DNA from: Candidatus Marispirochaeta associata
Lineage (GTDB): Bacteria; Spirochaetota; Spirochaetia; JC444; Marispirochaetaceae
Assembly: GCA_001749745.1 (NCBI GenBank)
Contig: JWTM01000101.1
Coordinates: forward strand, 372,001 to 436,000
DNA: 64,000 nt
Direction: 5' to 3'
Shown here: positions 24,615 to 33,175 of the stretch, piece after piece
Layout of the letters: each line of letters opens with the position of its first letter
How positions within the stretch are numbered: the stretch's first letter is position 1
Program-made: the position numbers and the translations under genes
The notes under the pieces: model-generated
The model's database searches: none
Told to the model about the DNA's origin: nothing
The model's input: the letters and a program-made list of their open reading frames with translations, nothing else

Positions 24615-25872
24615 CGTTGCCTCCGTCGTCGGTACTGATGGTTTCGAATATGGCGTCGGTCTTTACGATTCCCAAGAGCTTGCCCTTCTCGTCGGTAACG
24701 GGGATCGGGTAAGGGTTCTTGGTGACGATGCTGAACATCTCCTCTATGTAGGTATCCTCGTTAACGGTCGGTACTTCACGAATGGCTTCAGCGGGAATCC
24801 TCGCGCCTTTCTCCTTCATGGCTGCGAAGGGTTCGAGGCGCTCCTTGGTGGCGACGCCGAGTAACATACCCTTCTTGTCTACCACGAAGGCGGCCCGACG
24901 TTTGTTGGAATCCAGGAGATGCACCGCCGTATTCGGACCTTCCCAGGCGTAGAGCAGTACCTCCGGCTTCTCCATGATGGTGCCGGCGGTCAGTACCTTA
25001 GCGGGAGAGGCGTCCTGTACGAACTCGGTTACGTAATCGTCGGCCGGTTCGGTGACGATCTCTTCGGGGGTGCCGATCTGCACCACTTCGCCGTTACGCA
25101 TGATGGCGATCCGGTCGCCTAACTTCAAGGCTTCATGCAGGTCGTGGGTTACAAAGACGATGGTCTTCTGCAGTTTGTCCTGCAGCTCGACCAGCTCGTC
25201 CTGCATCTGTCGCCGGATGAGCGGGTCGAGGCCCGAAAAGGGTTCGTCCATCAACAGCACCTCCGGCTCGTTGGCCAAGGCCCGGGCCAGCCCGACCCGC
25301 TGCTGCATTCCGCCGGAGAGGGCGCCGGGATAGTAGTCCTCCCAGCCCTTGAGTCCGACGGTCTCTAATGAAGTCATGGCCTTGGCATAGCGTTCGCCCT
25401 TGGGCAAACCCTTTACCTTCAGACCGTAAGCAGCGTTGTCGAGGACCGTCATATGGGGGAAGAGACCATAGTGCTGAAAGACCATCCCATAGTTATTCTT
25501 GCGGAACTCCAGCAGATCTTCCTTGCTCAGCTTGGTTACATCCGTCCCGTTTACCACAATGGAGCCAGCGGTCGGCGTGTTGAGCCGGATAAGGCTGCGA
25601 ATCAGGGTTGACTTTCCGCTACCGGATAGTCCCATCAGGATGTAGAATTCCCCTTTTTTGATCTCCAGATTGATGTTCCGCATTCCCACGACACAGCCGG
25701 TCTTCTTCTGAATCTCCTCTTTCGGGAGATCGCGCAGCTTCGGCGAGAGGATGCGTTTGGGGTCGCGACCGAACACCTTCCATAGATCACAGACCTGAAT
25801 GAACTCATCATTACAGGCTTCGGACTCAGAAAGGGGAGCCTGTTGGCTCCCCTGAATCTTTTCGCTAGACAT
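24607..25872 (-). CDS. proV: Glycine betaine/proline ABC transporter ATPase with CBS domains (ProV/OpuAA)
   Basis: 421 residues. The nucleotide-binding domain has Walker A LMGLSGSGKST (~residue 75), signature ALSGGMQQRVGLARAL, and Walker B VLLMDEPFSGLDPL. Two CBS domains follow at about 295-415 (AAFVVDKKGMLLGVAT, IPVTDEKGKLLGIVKTD). In OpuA of Lactococcus such CBS domains sense ionic strength and gate transport, so a similar osmotic switch is likely. It starts 12 bases after the binding-protein gene. Confidence 0.94.
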   Translation of the reverse strand: MSSEKIQGSQQAPLSESEACNDEFIQVCDLWKVFGRDPKRILSPKLRDLPKEEIQKKTGCVVGMRNINLEIKKGEFYILMGLSGSGKSTLIRSLIRLNTPTAGSIVVNGTDVTKLSKEDLLEFRKNNYGMVFQHYGLFPHMTVLDNAAYGLKVKGLPKGERYAKAMTSLETVGLKGWEDYYPGALSGGMQQRVGLARALANEPEVLLMDEPFSGLDPLIRRQMQDELVELQDKLQKTIVFVTHDLHEALKLGDRIAIMRNGEVVQIGTPEEIVTEPADDYVTEFVQDASPAKVLTAGTIMEKPEVLLYAWEGPNTAVHLLDSNKRRAAFVVDKKGMLLGVATKERLEPFAAMKEKGARIPAEAIREVPTVNEDTYIEEMFSIVTKNPYPIPVTDEKGKLLGIVKTDAIFETISTDDGGNDD

Positions 25873-25884
25873 GGATAAATAATC

Positions 25885-26835
25885 CTAAAGTTCCGCCAGG
25901 GCGGCTTTTACCCGCTCGGCTACGTCTGCGTCGACCCACTCGGTCCAGACCGCTTCCTTGTTCTCTAAGAACCAGATCGCGGTCTCTTCACTGTCCATCT
26001 CTTGATCGTCCATGACGGCCAGGAACTCATTGTTATCGGCTACGGTGGTGGAGTAGTTTTTCAGGAACTCGACGACCTCGGGGGCCTTCTCCAGCATCGA
26101 CTTGTGAACCAGAATGTTGACGTCCGCAGGATCGAACTCACTGCCCTTCAGGCGGACCATATCCAGCTTTCCGAGAACCGCGGTGGGGGCCCAGTAGTAG
26201 CCGACCCAGGGTTCGCGCTTTTCATAGGCACCGACCATGGTACCCGCCAGGGCGGCGCCGGAACCGGCGATAGCCAGATTGAAAGAGTCGCCCAGACCCG
26301 CTTCGGCAAAGATCTCCTCGGAGATCGCCATCTGCGACCAGCCGGCAACGCCGCCGTAGACAACGCCCATACCGGGATTCTCAGGATCGGGGAAGAGCTC
26401 GGGGTACATCTTGAGATCCTCAACGCTCTCGAGATTGGGAGCGGCCGCGTCGGGGCCTTCGATCAGGTAGCGGGGAACCCACCAGCCCTGGGGTGCGTCG
26501 GGCATGTTCTTGCCTAAGTCGACCATGTCGCCGGACTCGATACCTTTGCGATATACCTCGGGGAAGTTGGAGTGCCAGGACTCCATGTCCACGTCGATGT
26601 CTCCCTGAACGATACCGTTGATGATCGGCAGGGTGTCGCCGGCTACAAACTCCGCCTCGTAAGAACCCTCGAGGCCGTTTTCGATGATAAAGGCGGCGAT
26701 TCTATTGTGTACCTGGACGGAGTCCCAGGATACGTCGCCGAATACTATTTCAACAGTGTCCGACTCGCCTTGTCCTTCGGCAACCAGGCCGACCAGGGCA
26801 AATAGAATCAGTGCAAGGGTCAATAATTTTCGCAT
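25885..26835 (-). CDS. proX: Glycine betaine/choline-type ABC substrate-binding protein (ProX/OpuAC)
   Basis: 316 residues with a signal peptide (KLLTLALILFALVGLVA) leading into EGQGESDTV. The mature part fits the OpuAC family: VFGDVSWDSVQVHNRIAAF, DIDVDMESWHSNFPE, and aromatic residues QGWWVPRYLI and WVGYYWAPT that could form the cage for a quaternary ammonium group. It is the first gene of the betaine operon, with its own promoter. The ligand could be glycine betaine, proline betaine or choline. Confidence 0.92.
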   Translation of the reverse strand: MRKLLTLALILFALVGLVAEGQGESDTVEIVFGDVSWDSVQVHNRIAAFIIENGLEGSYEAEFVAGDTLPIINGIVQGDIDVDMESWHSNFPEVYRKGIESGDMVDLGKNMPDAPQGWWVPRYLIEGPDAAAPNLESVEDLKMYPELFPDPENPGMGVVYGGVAGWSQMAISEEIFAEAGLGDSFNLAIAGSGAALAGTMVGAYEKREPWVGYYWAPTAVLGKLDMVRLKGSEFDPADVNILVHKSMLEKAPEVVEFLKNYSTTVADNNEFLAVMDDQEMDSEETAIWFLENKEAVWTEWVDADVAERVKAALAEL

Positions 26836-26876
26836 ACAATACTCCTCTTTAGTGTCTGTAATGAATTATATTTAGC

Positions 26877-26905
26877 ATACTAAAGATAATTTTAATATTG
26901 GTCAA
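26877..26905 (-). promoter_or_regulatory. Sigma70 promoter of the betaine uptake operon
   Basis: TTGACC and TAGTAT are separated by 17 bases on the minus strand, about 40 bases before the proX ATG, and AGAGGAG serves as Shine-Dalgarno. The surroundings are AT-rich. A small dyad (ATTACG-N5-CGTAAT, 26926-26942) lies about 20 bases upstream of the -35 and could be a regulator site. Confidence 0.75.
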
Positions 26906-27095
26906 GGGCAAGATATTTTTAGATGATTACGTATTCCGTAATAGCGATGGTAATGTCATTCACTGCAAAAGATTATCATTGGTTCAATTATCAAAATTGG
27001 ATCTATCTGGGGTTTGTAGATAAAATTGAGGAAATAACTATTAAGCGTCATAAATAGATTGTGAATCGACAATCAGTAGAGAGCGAAGTTTATTT

Positions 27096-27998
27096 CTAAT
27101 GCTCCAGAAATGTTCCTTCTTCGATCTGCCTGAAGGCTTCTTTGAGTTCGCCCTGGGTGTTCATTACGATGGGACCGTACCAGGCCACCGGTTCCTTCAG
27201 GGGCTTGCCGGAGAAGAGCAGAAAACGAAGAGCTTCGGCGCCGCTTTTTGCCCGGATCCGGTCTCCGTCGCCGAAGCGGATCAGGGTCCGATTCGATGCA
27301 TGGGGATCGGGCTTGATATCGGACCAGCCCGAACCCGAGCTGGGAACCTCTAAGGGGGTCTCGAGATTGCAGAAGTCGCCCTCTCCCTGAAATATGTAGG
27401 CAAAGGCGTGCCGGTCTGCAGCTACCGGGATCTCTATCTCCCGTACTCCGGAGAGACTGATGTCGAAATAGGCCGGGTCGACGCCGATCCCTTCCACCGG
27501 ACCTTGGGTGCCCCAGAGTTCCCCGCAGATAACCCGTGCTTCGACCCCGTCCGGGCCGTTTGCGACGGGGATCCGGTCGGGACCGAACTCCTGATAGCGG
27601 GGAGCGCCCATTTTCAAGGCTTTCGGCAGGTTGGCCCAGAGCTGAAAGCCGTGCATTCGGCCTTCGGCGTCTCCTGCAGGCATCTCCTGATGGATAATCC
27701 CCCGTCCGGCGGTCATCCACTGGACTGCACCGGGACCTATGACCCCGGAATTCCCCAGGCTGTCGCCGTGCTCGACCTTCCCCGCCAGTACATAGGTAAT
27801 CGTCTCTATTCCCCGGTGGGGATGCCAGGGGAAGCCGGCCTGGTAAGCGGTCGGATCGTCGTTGCGGAAGTCGTCCAGGAGCAGGAAGGGGTCGAACTCG
27901 CTGGTCTTCCCGAAGCCGAAGGCCCGGTAGAGGCTGACTCCCGCCCCCTCCCGGGTCGGGATCGCTTTGCTTATCTCCTCGATACCGCGCAGACTCAT
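27096..27998 (-). CDS. Pirin family protein
   Basis: 300 residues, a bicupin of the pirin family. The metal-binding motif of the N-terminal cupin is visible in GFPWHPHRGIETITYVL (two His) and VEHGDSLG, followed by WMTAGRGIIHQEMP with the further His/Glu. Bacterial pirins include quercetin 2,3-dioxygenases and redox-responsive partners of other enzymes. The substrate is not evident. AAAAAGGAGTAAGCT before the ATG supports this start. A longer open frame (27073-28074) in another phase over the same bases is not the gene. It appears to be monocistronic. Confidence 0.93.
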   Translation of the reverse strand: MSLRGIEEISKAIPTREGAGVSLYRAFGFGKTSEFDPFLLLDDFRNDDPTAYQAGFPWHPHRGIETITYVLAGKVEHGDSLGNSGVIGPGAVQWMTAGRGIIHQEMPAGDAEGRMHGFQLWANLPKALKMGAPRYQEFGPDRIPVANGPDGVEARVICGELWGTQGPVEGIGVDPAYFDISLSGVREIEIPVAADRHAFAYIFQGEGDFCNLETPLEVPSSGSGWSDIKPDPHASNRTLIRFGDGDRIRAKSGAEALRFLLFSGKPLKEPVAWYGPIVMNTQGELKEAFRQIEEGTFLEH

Positions 27999-28054
27999 AG
28001 CTTACTCCTTTTTGGGTGGATACCTTTAAGGTGCGGAATATCGTCTCCGAGGGC

Positions 28055-28088
28055 AATAAAAAACCGCGGACCATACAGGCCCGCGGTT
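28055..28088 (-). terminator. Intrinsic terminator after the exported protein gene
   Basis: On the minus strand AACCGCGG and CCGCGGTT pair across an 11-base loop and are followed by TTTTTTATT. It lies 26 bases after the stop codon of the gene at 28114 and ends that single-gene transcript. Confidence 0.85.
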
Positions 28089-28113
28089 GCGTAGTTATTC
28101 TGAAAGCGGCTGG

Positions 28114-28899
28114 TCAACCGACGGGCAGACCGAAGGCGACGCCCAGGCTGAAGGCCCGGTTCTCGTCGAGGGCGTCGGTCATGATGGCGTCGACGGCGAA
28201 CTTATACTTGGAGAAGGCCGGAATGCTGGCCAGGTCGATCCGGATGCCGGAGTTGAATACGCCGCGGAAACCAGCATTGGCTGCGTAAGCTTGTGCGGAG
28301 TAGGAGAAGTTCGAGAAGTCGTTGATCCAGTGGATGTAGCCCTGGAAGATATCGGGAAAGAGGAGCAGGTCGAAACCCATGCCGAAGTCGATATTGTCGT
28401 TGTCCTGGTCTTCGATGAAGCTCTTGCCGACCACCACGGTGGTTTCGGCGGGCATGTCGAAGAAGGTTCCCGGGTAGGTGGCGGCCAGATAGATCTGGGT
28501 TACCGAGTCCGAATCGACATTATTCTCCTGCAGGATCTGATGATTGCCGCCGATGGCTACCGCCGAGGCGCCCTTCAGGGGCAGCTGAATCTTGCCGTGC
28601 AGGAGGAGATCCTCGCTGTCGTCAGCATAGTTAGCCATGTCATAGGCGAAGCCGAGTTCGGCAATCTTGAAGAGGCTAATCGTCGCCTTGGGGATGCTAA
28701 CGGTGTCGTCGTCGATAATCGCATGATAGCCGAAGTCGAGGCCGATGTCGGCGGTGCGTTCCCAGCCGATGCGGCCGGTGGGGATGCTGATCAGGCCGGT
28801 GGCGCCGTTTAAGGACATGCCTTTTAAGGGGGCGGCGAAGACCACGCCGGCACTCAACACGAGAATCGTCAGCAGGATAAGCATTTTTCGCATATTCAT
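28114..28899 (-). CDS. Exported protein, probable outer-membrane beta-barrel, unknown function
   Basis: 261 residues from the ATG at 28899, which has GGAG eight bases upstream; a GTG at 28908 is also possible. A signal peptide (RKMLILLTILVLSAGVVFAAP) is followed by GMSLNGATGLISIPTGRIGWE, similar to the opening of YjbH/'TGLI-P' type exported barrels. Repeated amphipathic strands follow (IDFGMGFDLLLFPDIFQGYI). Its own promoter and terminator make it monocistronic. No function can be assigned. Confidence 0.7.
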   Translation of the reverse strand: MNMRKMLILLTILVLSAGVVFAAPLKGMSLNGATGLISIPTGRIGWERTADIGLDFGYHAIIDDDTVSIPKATISLFKIAELGFAYDMANYADDSEDLLLHGKIQLPLKGASAVAIGGNHQILQENNVDSDSVTQIYLAATYPGTFFDMPAETTVVVGKSFIEDQDNDNIDFGMGFDLLLFPDIFQGYIHWINDFSNFSYSAQAYAANAGFRGVFNSGIRIDLASIPAFSKYKFAVDAIMTDALDENRAFSLGVAFGLPVG

Positions 28900-28933
28900 T
28901 TCTATCACTCCGTTCTATTTAGTATTTCCATAG

Positions 28934-28962
28934 AATATAGCACTTTTCGACGGCCTATCCAA
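28934..28962 (-). promoter_or_regulatory. Sigma70 promoter of the exported protein gene at 28114
   Basis: TTGGAT and TATATT are 17 bases apart on the minus strand, about 35 bases upstream of the ATG. Good spacing and a five-of-six -10 suggest strong constitutive expression. Confidence 0.75.
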
Positions 28963-28997
28963 ATAGACGACCGTTAATAGTCTGTTATTTAACGTTC

Positions 28998-30434
28998 TCA
29001 GCTGAGGAGGCGCCCCTCGAGTTCATCGGCGTAGGTTTCGAGTTCCCCTGCAATCAGCTTCTGCCGGGGCGGGAGGTCCCGGTCCTCCCGCAAGGCGGCC
29101 AATTGCTTGCGGAACTCCGGCAGGCGCATCGCCCCCTCGGCGGAGGGAATTAAAAGCCGAGAGGCGCAGAAGCTTCGCCATTTACGCTGCTCCTCTTCGG
29201 GCATCACCTCGGGATAGTTGCGGTGGATATAGCGCCAGAGCATCTCGGGGATGCGCGGGTCCTCCCAATCGAGTCGCAGGGCCGGGAGCTCGGCCGGGGG
29301 AGTAGAAAGCACCCGGGTAAAGCGTTCCCGGTCGGCATCCTTGAAGAATCCGCCGGAGTAGATCTTCAGGTCGGGATCGCTCGCATCGGCCCGTTTCTGT
29401 TCGCTATAGACCCGACGGAGCTTCTGGTTGAGCTCCTTTGCATCGCGGATTTTGCGGTAGTGGGCCCGGCAGGCGTCGAGGTCGATTCCCAGCCGGGCGG
29501 CTTCGGCATCCTTCAGGGTCTTGGCCGGCGAGATCGACGGGGCGCGATTGACGTGCAGGCCCTTGATGCGGATGCGCTCCACCTCCAGCTCCTCGTCGGG
29601 GGTGAAGATTCGCCGCCGGATCTCGGCCTCGGGGAGTTCGAGCAGGGGCGTCGGATCGTAGCGCAGATCGTAGCAGAGCACGCAGTTGCCGTTTACCGGA
29701 TCGACCGTCAGCGGGGCGACCATGGTCGTACAGCCCTGCTTCGAGGTGAACATCCCCGAGGTGTGGAGGAAGGGGGTGCGCTTATAGAGATCGATCTGTT
29801 TCCAGACCTCCTGCTTTTTGCGTAGCTTGAAGAGGTAGCGAAAGAGCTTGGGCTGTCTGCGGTAGACCAGCTGGGCCAGACCTACCGTGGCGTAGACGTC
29901 GCTCAGCGCGTCGTGGGCATGGGTATGCTCGATGCCGTTGGCCGCCGCCAGGGACTCAAGGGTAAAATCGGGCTTACCGTCGGCCCGGTCGATCCACTCT
30001 ATCCCCTCGGGACGCAGATCCCGGGCGGTGCGCATCAGATCGAGGATGTCCCAACGGCTGTTGCCGTTCTTGTACTCCCGTTCGTAGGGGTCTCTGAAAT
30101 TGCGGTAGAGCAGGTTGCGTATAAACTCGTCGTCGAAGCGGATCGAATTGTAGCCGGCGACGCAGGTCCCCGGCTGGTTGAACTCCTCCAGTATCCGCGC
30201 GGCGAACTCCGTCTCCGGCATGCCGTCGCCGTTTACCTTCTGCGGCGTAATGCCGGTTAGCAGGCAGGCTCCGGGATCGGGCAGATAATCGGGACTCAGC
30301 CGGCAGTAGAATACCTGCGGCTCCCCGAGGGGTTCGAAGTTGTCGTCCGTCCGCAGGCCGGCAAACTGCGCGATTCTATCGTAATAGCTGTTGCGGCCGA
30401 AGGTTTCCAGGTCGTACCAGTAGATGCTCGCCAT
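28998..30434 (-). CDS. sbcB: Exodeoxyribonuclease I
   Basis: 478 residues, the length of E. coli exonuclease I. The DEDD exonuclease residues are visible: YWYDLETFG (Asp and Glu near residue 7), GYNSIRFDDEFIRN, and HAHDALSDVYATVGLA (Asp pair near 185). The C-terminal SH3-like and helical domains are represented by HTSGMF and WRYIHRNYPEVMP. It degrades single-stranded DNA 3' to 5' in repair and recombination. SbcB is best known from gammaproteobacteria, so presence in a spirochaete-like genome may reflect transfer. The following CBS gene is on the same strand but 59 bases upstream. Confidence 0.94.
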   Translation of the reverse strand: MASIYWYDLETFGRNSYYDRIAQFAGLRTDDNFEPLGEPQVFYCRLSPDYLPDPGACLLTGITPQKVNGDGMPETEFAARILEEFNQPGTCVAGYNSIRFDDEFIRNLLYRNFRDPYEREYKNGNSRWDILDLMRTARDLRPEGIEWIDRADGKPDFTLESLAAANGIEHTHAHDALSDVYATVGLAQLVYRRQPKLFRYLFKLRKKQEVWKQIDLYKRTPFLHTSGMFTSKQGCTTMVAPLTVDPVNGNCVLCYDLRYDPTPLLELPEAEIRRRIFTPDEELEVERIRIKGLHVNRAPSISPAKTLKDAEAARLGIDLDACRAHYRKIRDAKELNQKLRRVYSEQKRADASDPDLKIYSGGFFKDADRERFTRVLSTPPAELPALRLDWEDPRIPEMLWRYIHRNYPEVMPEEEQRKWRSFCASRLLIPSAEGAMRLPEFRKQLAALREDRDLPPRQKLIAGELETYADELEGRLLS

Positions 30435-30493
30435 ACGAAGTCGAGTCTATCACGGAGAATCGCTTACAAACAATCGGAGCCGGTTTCTGAGAG

Positions 30494-30940
30494 CTAGCCG
30501 ATTACCAGACTGGCGCCGTTTACGTAATCCTCGAGCATCTTGTTGTCGAACTCCACCTCTTTCAGGTGCGCCTTGAGGACATCCCCGATGGAGATCAGCC
30601 CGACCAGGCTGTCCCCTTCAAAGATCGGCAGATGGCGGACTCTATTCTCGGTAAAGACCTGCATGGCGTAATCCAGGCTGTCCTCTTTATGGCCGATAAT
30701 CAATTTCGACCGGGGGGTCATCACCTCCTCGACGGAGCTTCCGGCGGCGCACTCCTTGAAATTGCGCAGGATATCCCGTTCGGTGATAATCCCCTGGATT
30801 ACTCCCTCGTCGTCGGCTACCAGCAACGCCCCCACCCGGTGTTTATTCATAGCTGCTACTGCATCGGCGGCGGGACGGGCGTGCGGAATCGTCAGAACCT
30901 CGGTCATGCTCTTCGAACGTAAGAGATTCTCGATCAGCAT
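30494..30940 (-). CDS. CBS-domain pair protein
   Basis: 148 residues from the ATG at 30940, which has TTGGGGAGGTGCTT directly before it; a longer frame would start at 30976. Two CBS motifs fill the protein: VGALLVADDEGVIQGIITERD (about 38-58) and VRHLPIFEGDSLVGLISIGDVLKA (about 100-125). Stand-alone CBS pairs bind adenine nucleotides and usually regulate another protein. The partner is unknown here, as neither neighbour is an obvious target. Confidence 0.9.
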   Translation of the reverse strand: MLIENLLRSKSMTEVLTIPHARPAADAVAAMNKHRVGALLVADDEGVIQGIITERDILRNFKECAAGSSVEEVMTPRSKLIIGHKEDSLDYAMQVFTENRVRHLPIFEGDSLVGLISIGDVLKAHLKEVEFDNKMLEDYVNGASLVIG

Positions 30941-31021
30941 AAGCACCTCCCCAACCGTAAAAAATGATACTGTCAATCAAATTCTAAACCCGATACGTAC
31001 AGAGGGCAAGGAAAATCTGTA

Positions 31022-31552
31022 TCAGCCCTGTGTCGCGGCTTGATCGAGGATAGCGCGGTACTCCCGGAGGAATTGGATCTGATTGATAGTAGGTTTGGAG
31101 TTCGGTCGGGCCAGATGGACCTGATGGATCGCCGCCGGCGCCTGCATCCCCTGCTTGATCAGAATCCCGGCCGCCACCATGGCGGTACGGCCGCAGCCGG
31201 TTTGGCAGTGGACGAGCAAACTTCCCTTGGCAAGGAGATCGATGATATCCTGCCCCAGTTGGTCGAATGTCTCGACCTTGTCGGGGGTGCTGAAGTTCTC
31301 CAGCGGATAATGGAGTATAGAGAGGCCGGCCCGGCGGTACTCCGCCAGCAAATCGATATCGGCCTCGTCCCGGTCGATCTCCCGCTCCGGCAGCAGCACC
31401 GTTACCGCTTTGATCTCCCGCTCGGCGAGGGCCAGGATAAACTCCTCCATCTTCTCAGGAAACTCCGCCTTGAGTTTGACCTGATCCAGGGGGTGGCTCG
31501 ACAGATAGAGAGGGTGCAGGCCGGGCAATTCAAGCTTATCGATTCGTACCAT
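31022..31552 (-). CDS. Protein tyrosine/dual-specificity phosphatase-like protein
   Basis: 176 residues with the phosphatase loop VHCQTGCGRTAMVAAGIL (Cys-X5-Arg) at about residue 113. The general acid may be the Asp or Glu in LENFSTPDK upstream. The fold is that of cysteine-dependent phosphatases, acting on phosphoproteins or phosphoinositide-like compounds. The gene is divergent from cardiolipin synthase; a link with phospholipid phosphate removal is conceivable but not shown. Confidence 0.85.
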   Translation of the reverse strand: MVRIDKLELPGLHPLYLSSHPLDQVKLKAEFPEKMEEFILALAEREIKAVTVLLPEREIDRDEADIDLLAEYRRAGLSILHYPLENFSTPDKVETFDQLGQDIIDLLAKGSLLVHCQTGCGRTAMVAAGILIKQGMQAPAAIHQVHLARPNSKPTINQIQFLREYRAILDQAATQG

Positions 31553-31674
31553 AGGGATGTGAGTATGCGCGGATCCGCCGAAAATGTCAAAGTCGCGGAT
31601 GGCAGGATTCGGCGCTTTGGGATAGAATGAAGTGATCTAAGGATTATGATATAAGAATCTTCAAGGGGTAATAG

Positions 31675-33138
31675 ATGTCTCTGGCCGGATTCCTCAATCC
31701 CGCTTCATTTTTAGTATCTCTCTATGCGCTCTTCGTCGTTGTTTTGACGATTCAAATTCTGCTCGATAATAAGGCCCCCGAGGTGGCGATCGCCTGGATC
31801 CTGGCCATCTACTTTCTTCCCTATGTCGGAGCGATTCTCTATATCCTCGGGGGGATCAACTGGAAGAAGCGCAAGATAATGAAGCTTCTGCCTGAGAAAA
31901 GCTTCGAGAATCTCCTGGGTCCAATCCTGCAGCAGCAGCGGGATTTCCTTAAAAACGACTGGGAGCGGATCGACAACGACATGGCCAAGAGCATCTCCTT
32001 AACGCTGTCGGCGGGAAACTCGATTATTACCCTCAATAATCGCTTGGAAAGCTATCATCAGGGAGAGCCCCTTTTCGATAAGCTGATCGAGGATCTGGAG
32101 GCGGCCGTCGATTCAATCCATATGGAGATCTATATCTACCGTTCCGATGAGCTCGGTCACCGAATTCGGGAGATCCTGATCCGCAAGGCCGAACAGGGGG
32201 TCAAGGTGCGGCTACTCTTTGACGGCGTGGGCTGCTTCAACAAGATGAGCCGCCGGTTTAAGCGGGAGCTGAATGAGTCGCTGGTTGAGGCGCGCTACTT
32301 TCTCGATCCCATGAATGTGCTCTCCGGGCGGCTGCTCAATTACCGGAATCACCGTAAGGTCACCGTGATCGACGGTAAGATCGGCTATACCGGAGGGATG
32401 AACATAGGCGTGGAGTATGTCAGCGGCGGGAAGCGCTTCGACAGTTGGCGGGATTCCCACATAAGGCTCGAAGGGGAATCGGTTCAGCTCCTGCAAGCGG
32501 TCTTTCTTACCGACTGGTTCAACTCCGGCGGCGGGATGGATCAGGATCCGCGCTTCTTTCCGGAGAAGGGGAGGCGGTCGGGGAGCCGGCAGCTACCGAC
32601 TCAAATCGTCTGCAGCGGCCCCGATTCGGATTGGAACAGCCTGCGGATGCTCTACGCCAACCTAATCCACAATGCCAATGAGCGGATCTATATCCAGAGT
32701 CCCTATTTCGTCCCCGAAGCGACGGTGATGAACGCCCTCTTGACCGCGGCGCTTTCCGGAATCGAGGTGCATGTGATGATGACCGGCATCCCCGATAAAC
32801 GCATACCCTTCTGGGTGGCCCATACCTACTTCGAGGATTTAATCCGGGCCGGGGTACGGATCTATCTCTATCAGGCCGGCTTCTTCCATGCCAAGACCCT
32901 TGTCGCCGATGATTCGATAGCCACCATCGGCAGCTGCAACCTGGACGTGCGCAGTTTTCATCTCGATTACGAGCTGAACGCGGTTTTTTACGACCGGGAG
33001 GTCGCCCGAGGACTGATAGAGACCTTCGAGGCGGATCTGACCGAATGCATCCGTATCGACGAGGAGTATATCCGCAAACTCCGGCTTCCTGCGCTTCTGC
33101 GGAACTCCTTCTTCAGAATCATAGCGCCGTTGTTGTAA
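31675..33138 (+). CDS. cls: Cardiolipin synthase, phospholipase D superfamily
   Basis: 487 residues, close to the size of ClsA. Two N-terminal membrane helices (SLYALFVVVLTIQILL, AIAWILAIYFLPYVGAILYI) precede two HKD catalytic motifs: NHRKVTVIDGKIGYTGG at about residue 225 and FHAKTLVADDSIATIGS at about 405. It joins two phosphatidylglycerols, or related lipids, into cardiolipin at the inner membrane. An AGGGG Shine-Dalgarno lies before the ATG. The following DMT and MFS transporter genes run in the same direction and may be co-transcribed. Confidence 0.94.
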   Translation: MSLAGFLNPASFLVSLYALFVVVLTIQILLDNKAPEVAIAWILAIYFLPYVGAILYILGGINWKKRKIMKLLPEKSFENLLGPILQQQRDFLKNDWERIDNDMAKSISLTLSAGNSIITLNNRLESYHQGEPLFDKLIEDLEAAVDSIHMEIYIYRSDELGHRIREILIRKAEQGVKVRLLFDGVGCFNKMSRRFKRELNESLVEARYFLDPMNVLSGRLLNYRNHRKVTVIDGKIGYTGGMNIGVEYVSGGKRFDSWRDSHIRLEGESVQLLQAVFLTDWFNSGGGMDQDPRFFPEKGRRSGSRQLPTQIVCSGPDSDWNSLRMLYANLIHNANERIYIQSPYFVPEATVMNALLTAALSGIEVHVMMTGIPDKRIPFWVAHTYFEDLIRAGVRIYLYQAGFFHAKTLVADDSIATIGSCNLDVRSFHLDYELNAVFYDREVARGLIETFEADLTECIRIDEEYIRKLRLPALLRNSFFRIIAPLL

Positions 33139-33175
33139 GAGAGTCCCAATCTTGATGATTACCAAGGAATAGTGT

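Noticed and set aside
27073..28074. 333-codon minus-strand frame longer than the pirin gene
   Set aside because: It overlaps pirin in another phase, is Arg/Pro-rich like a frame-shifted shadow, and lacks a domain. The pirin frame has cupin motifs and a good Shine-Dalgarno.
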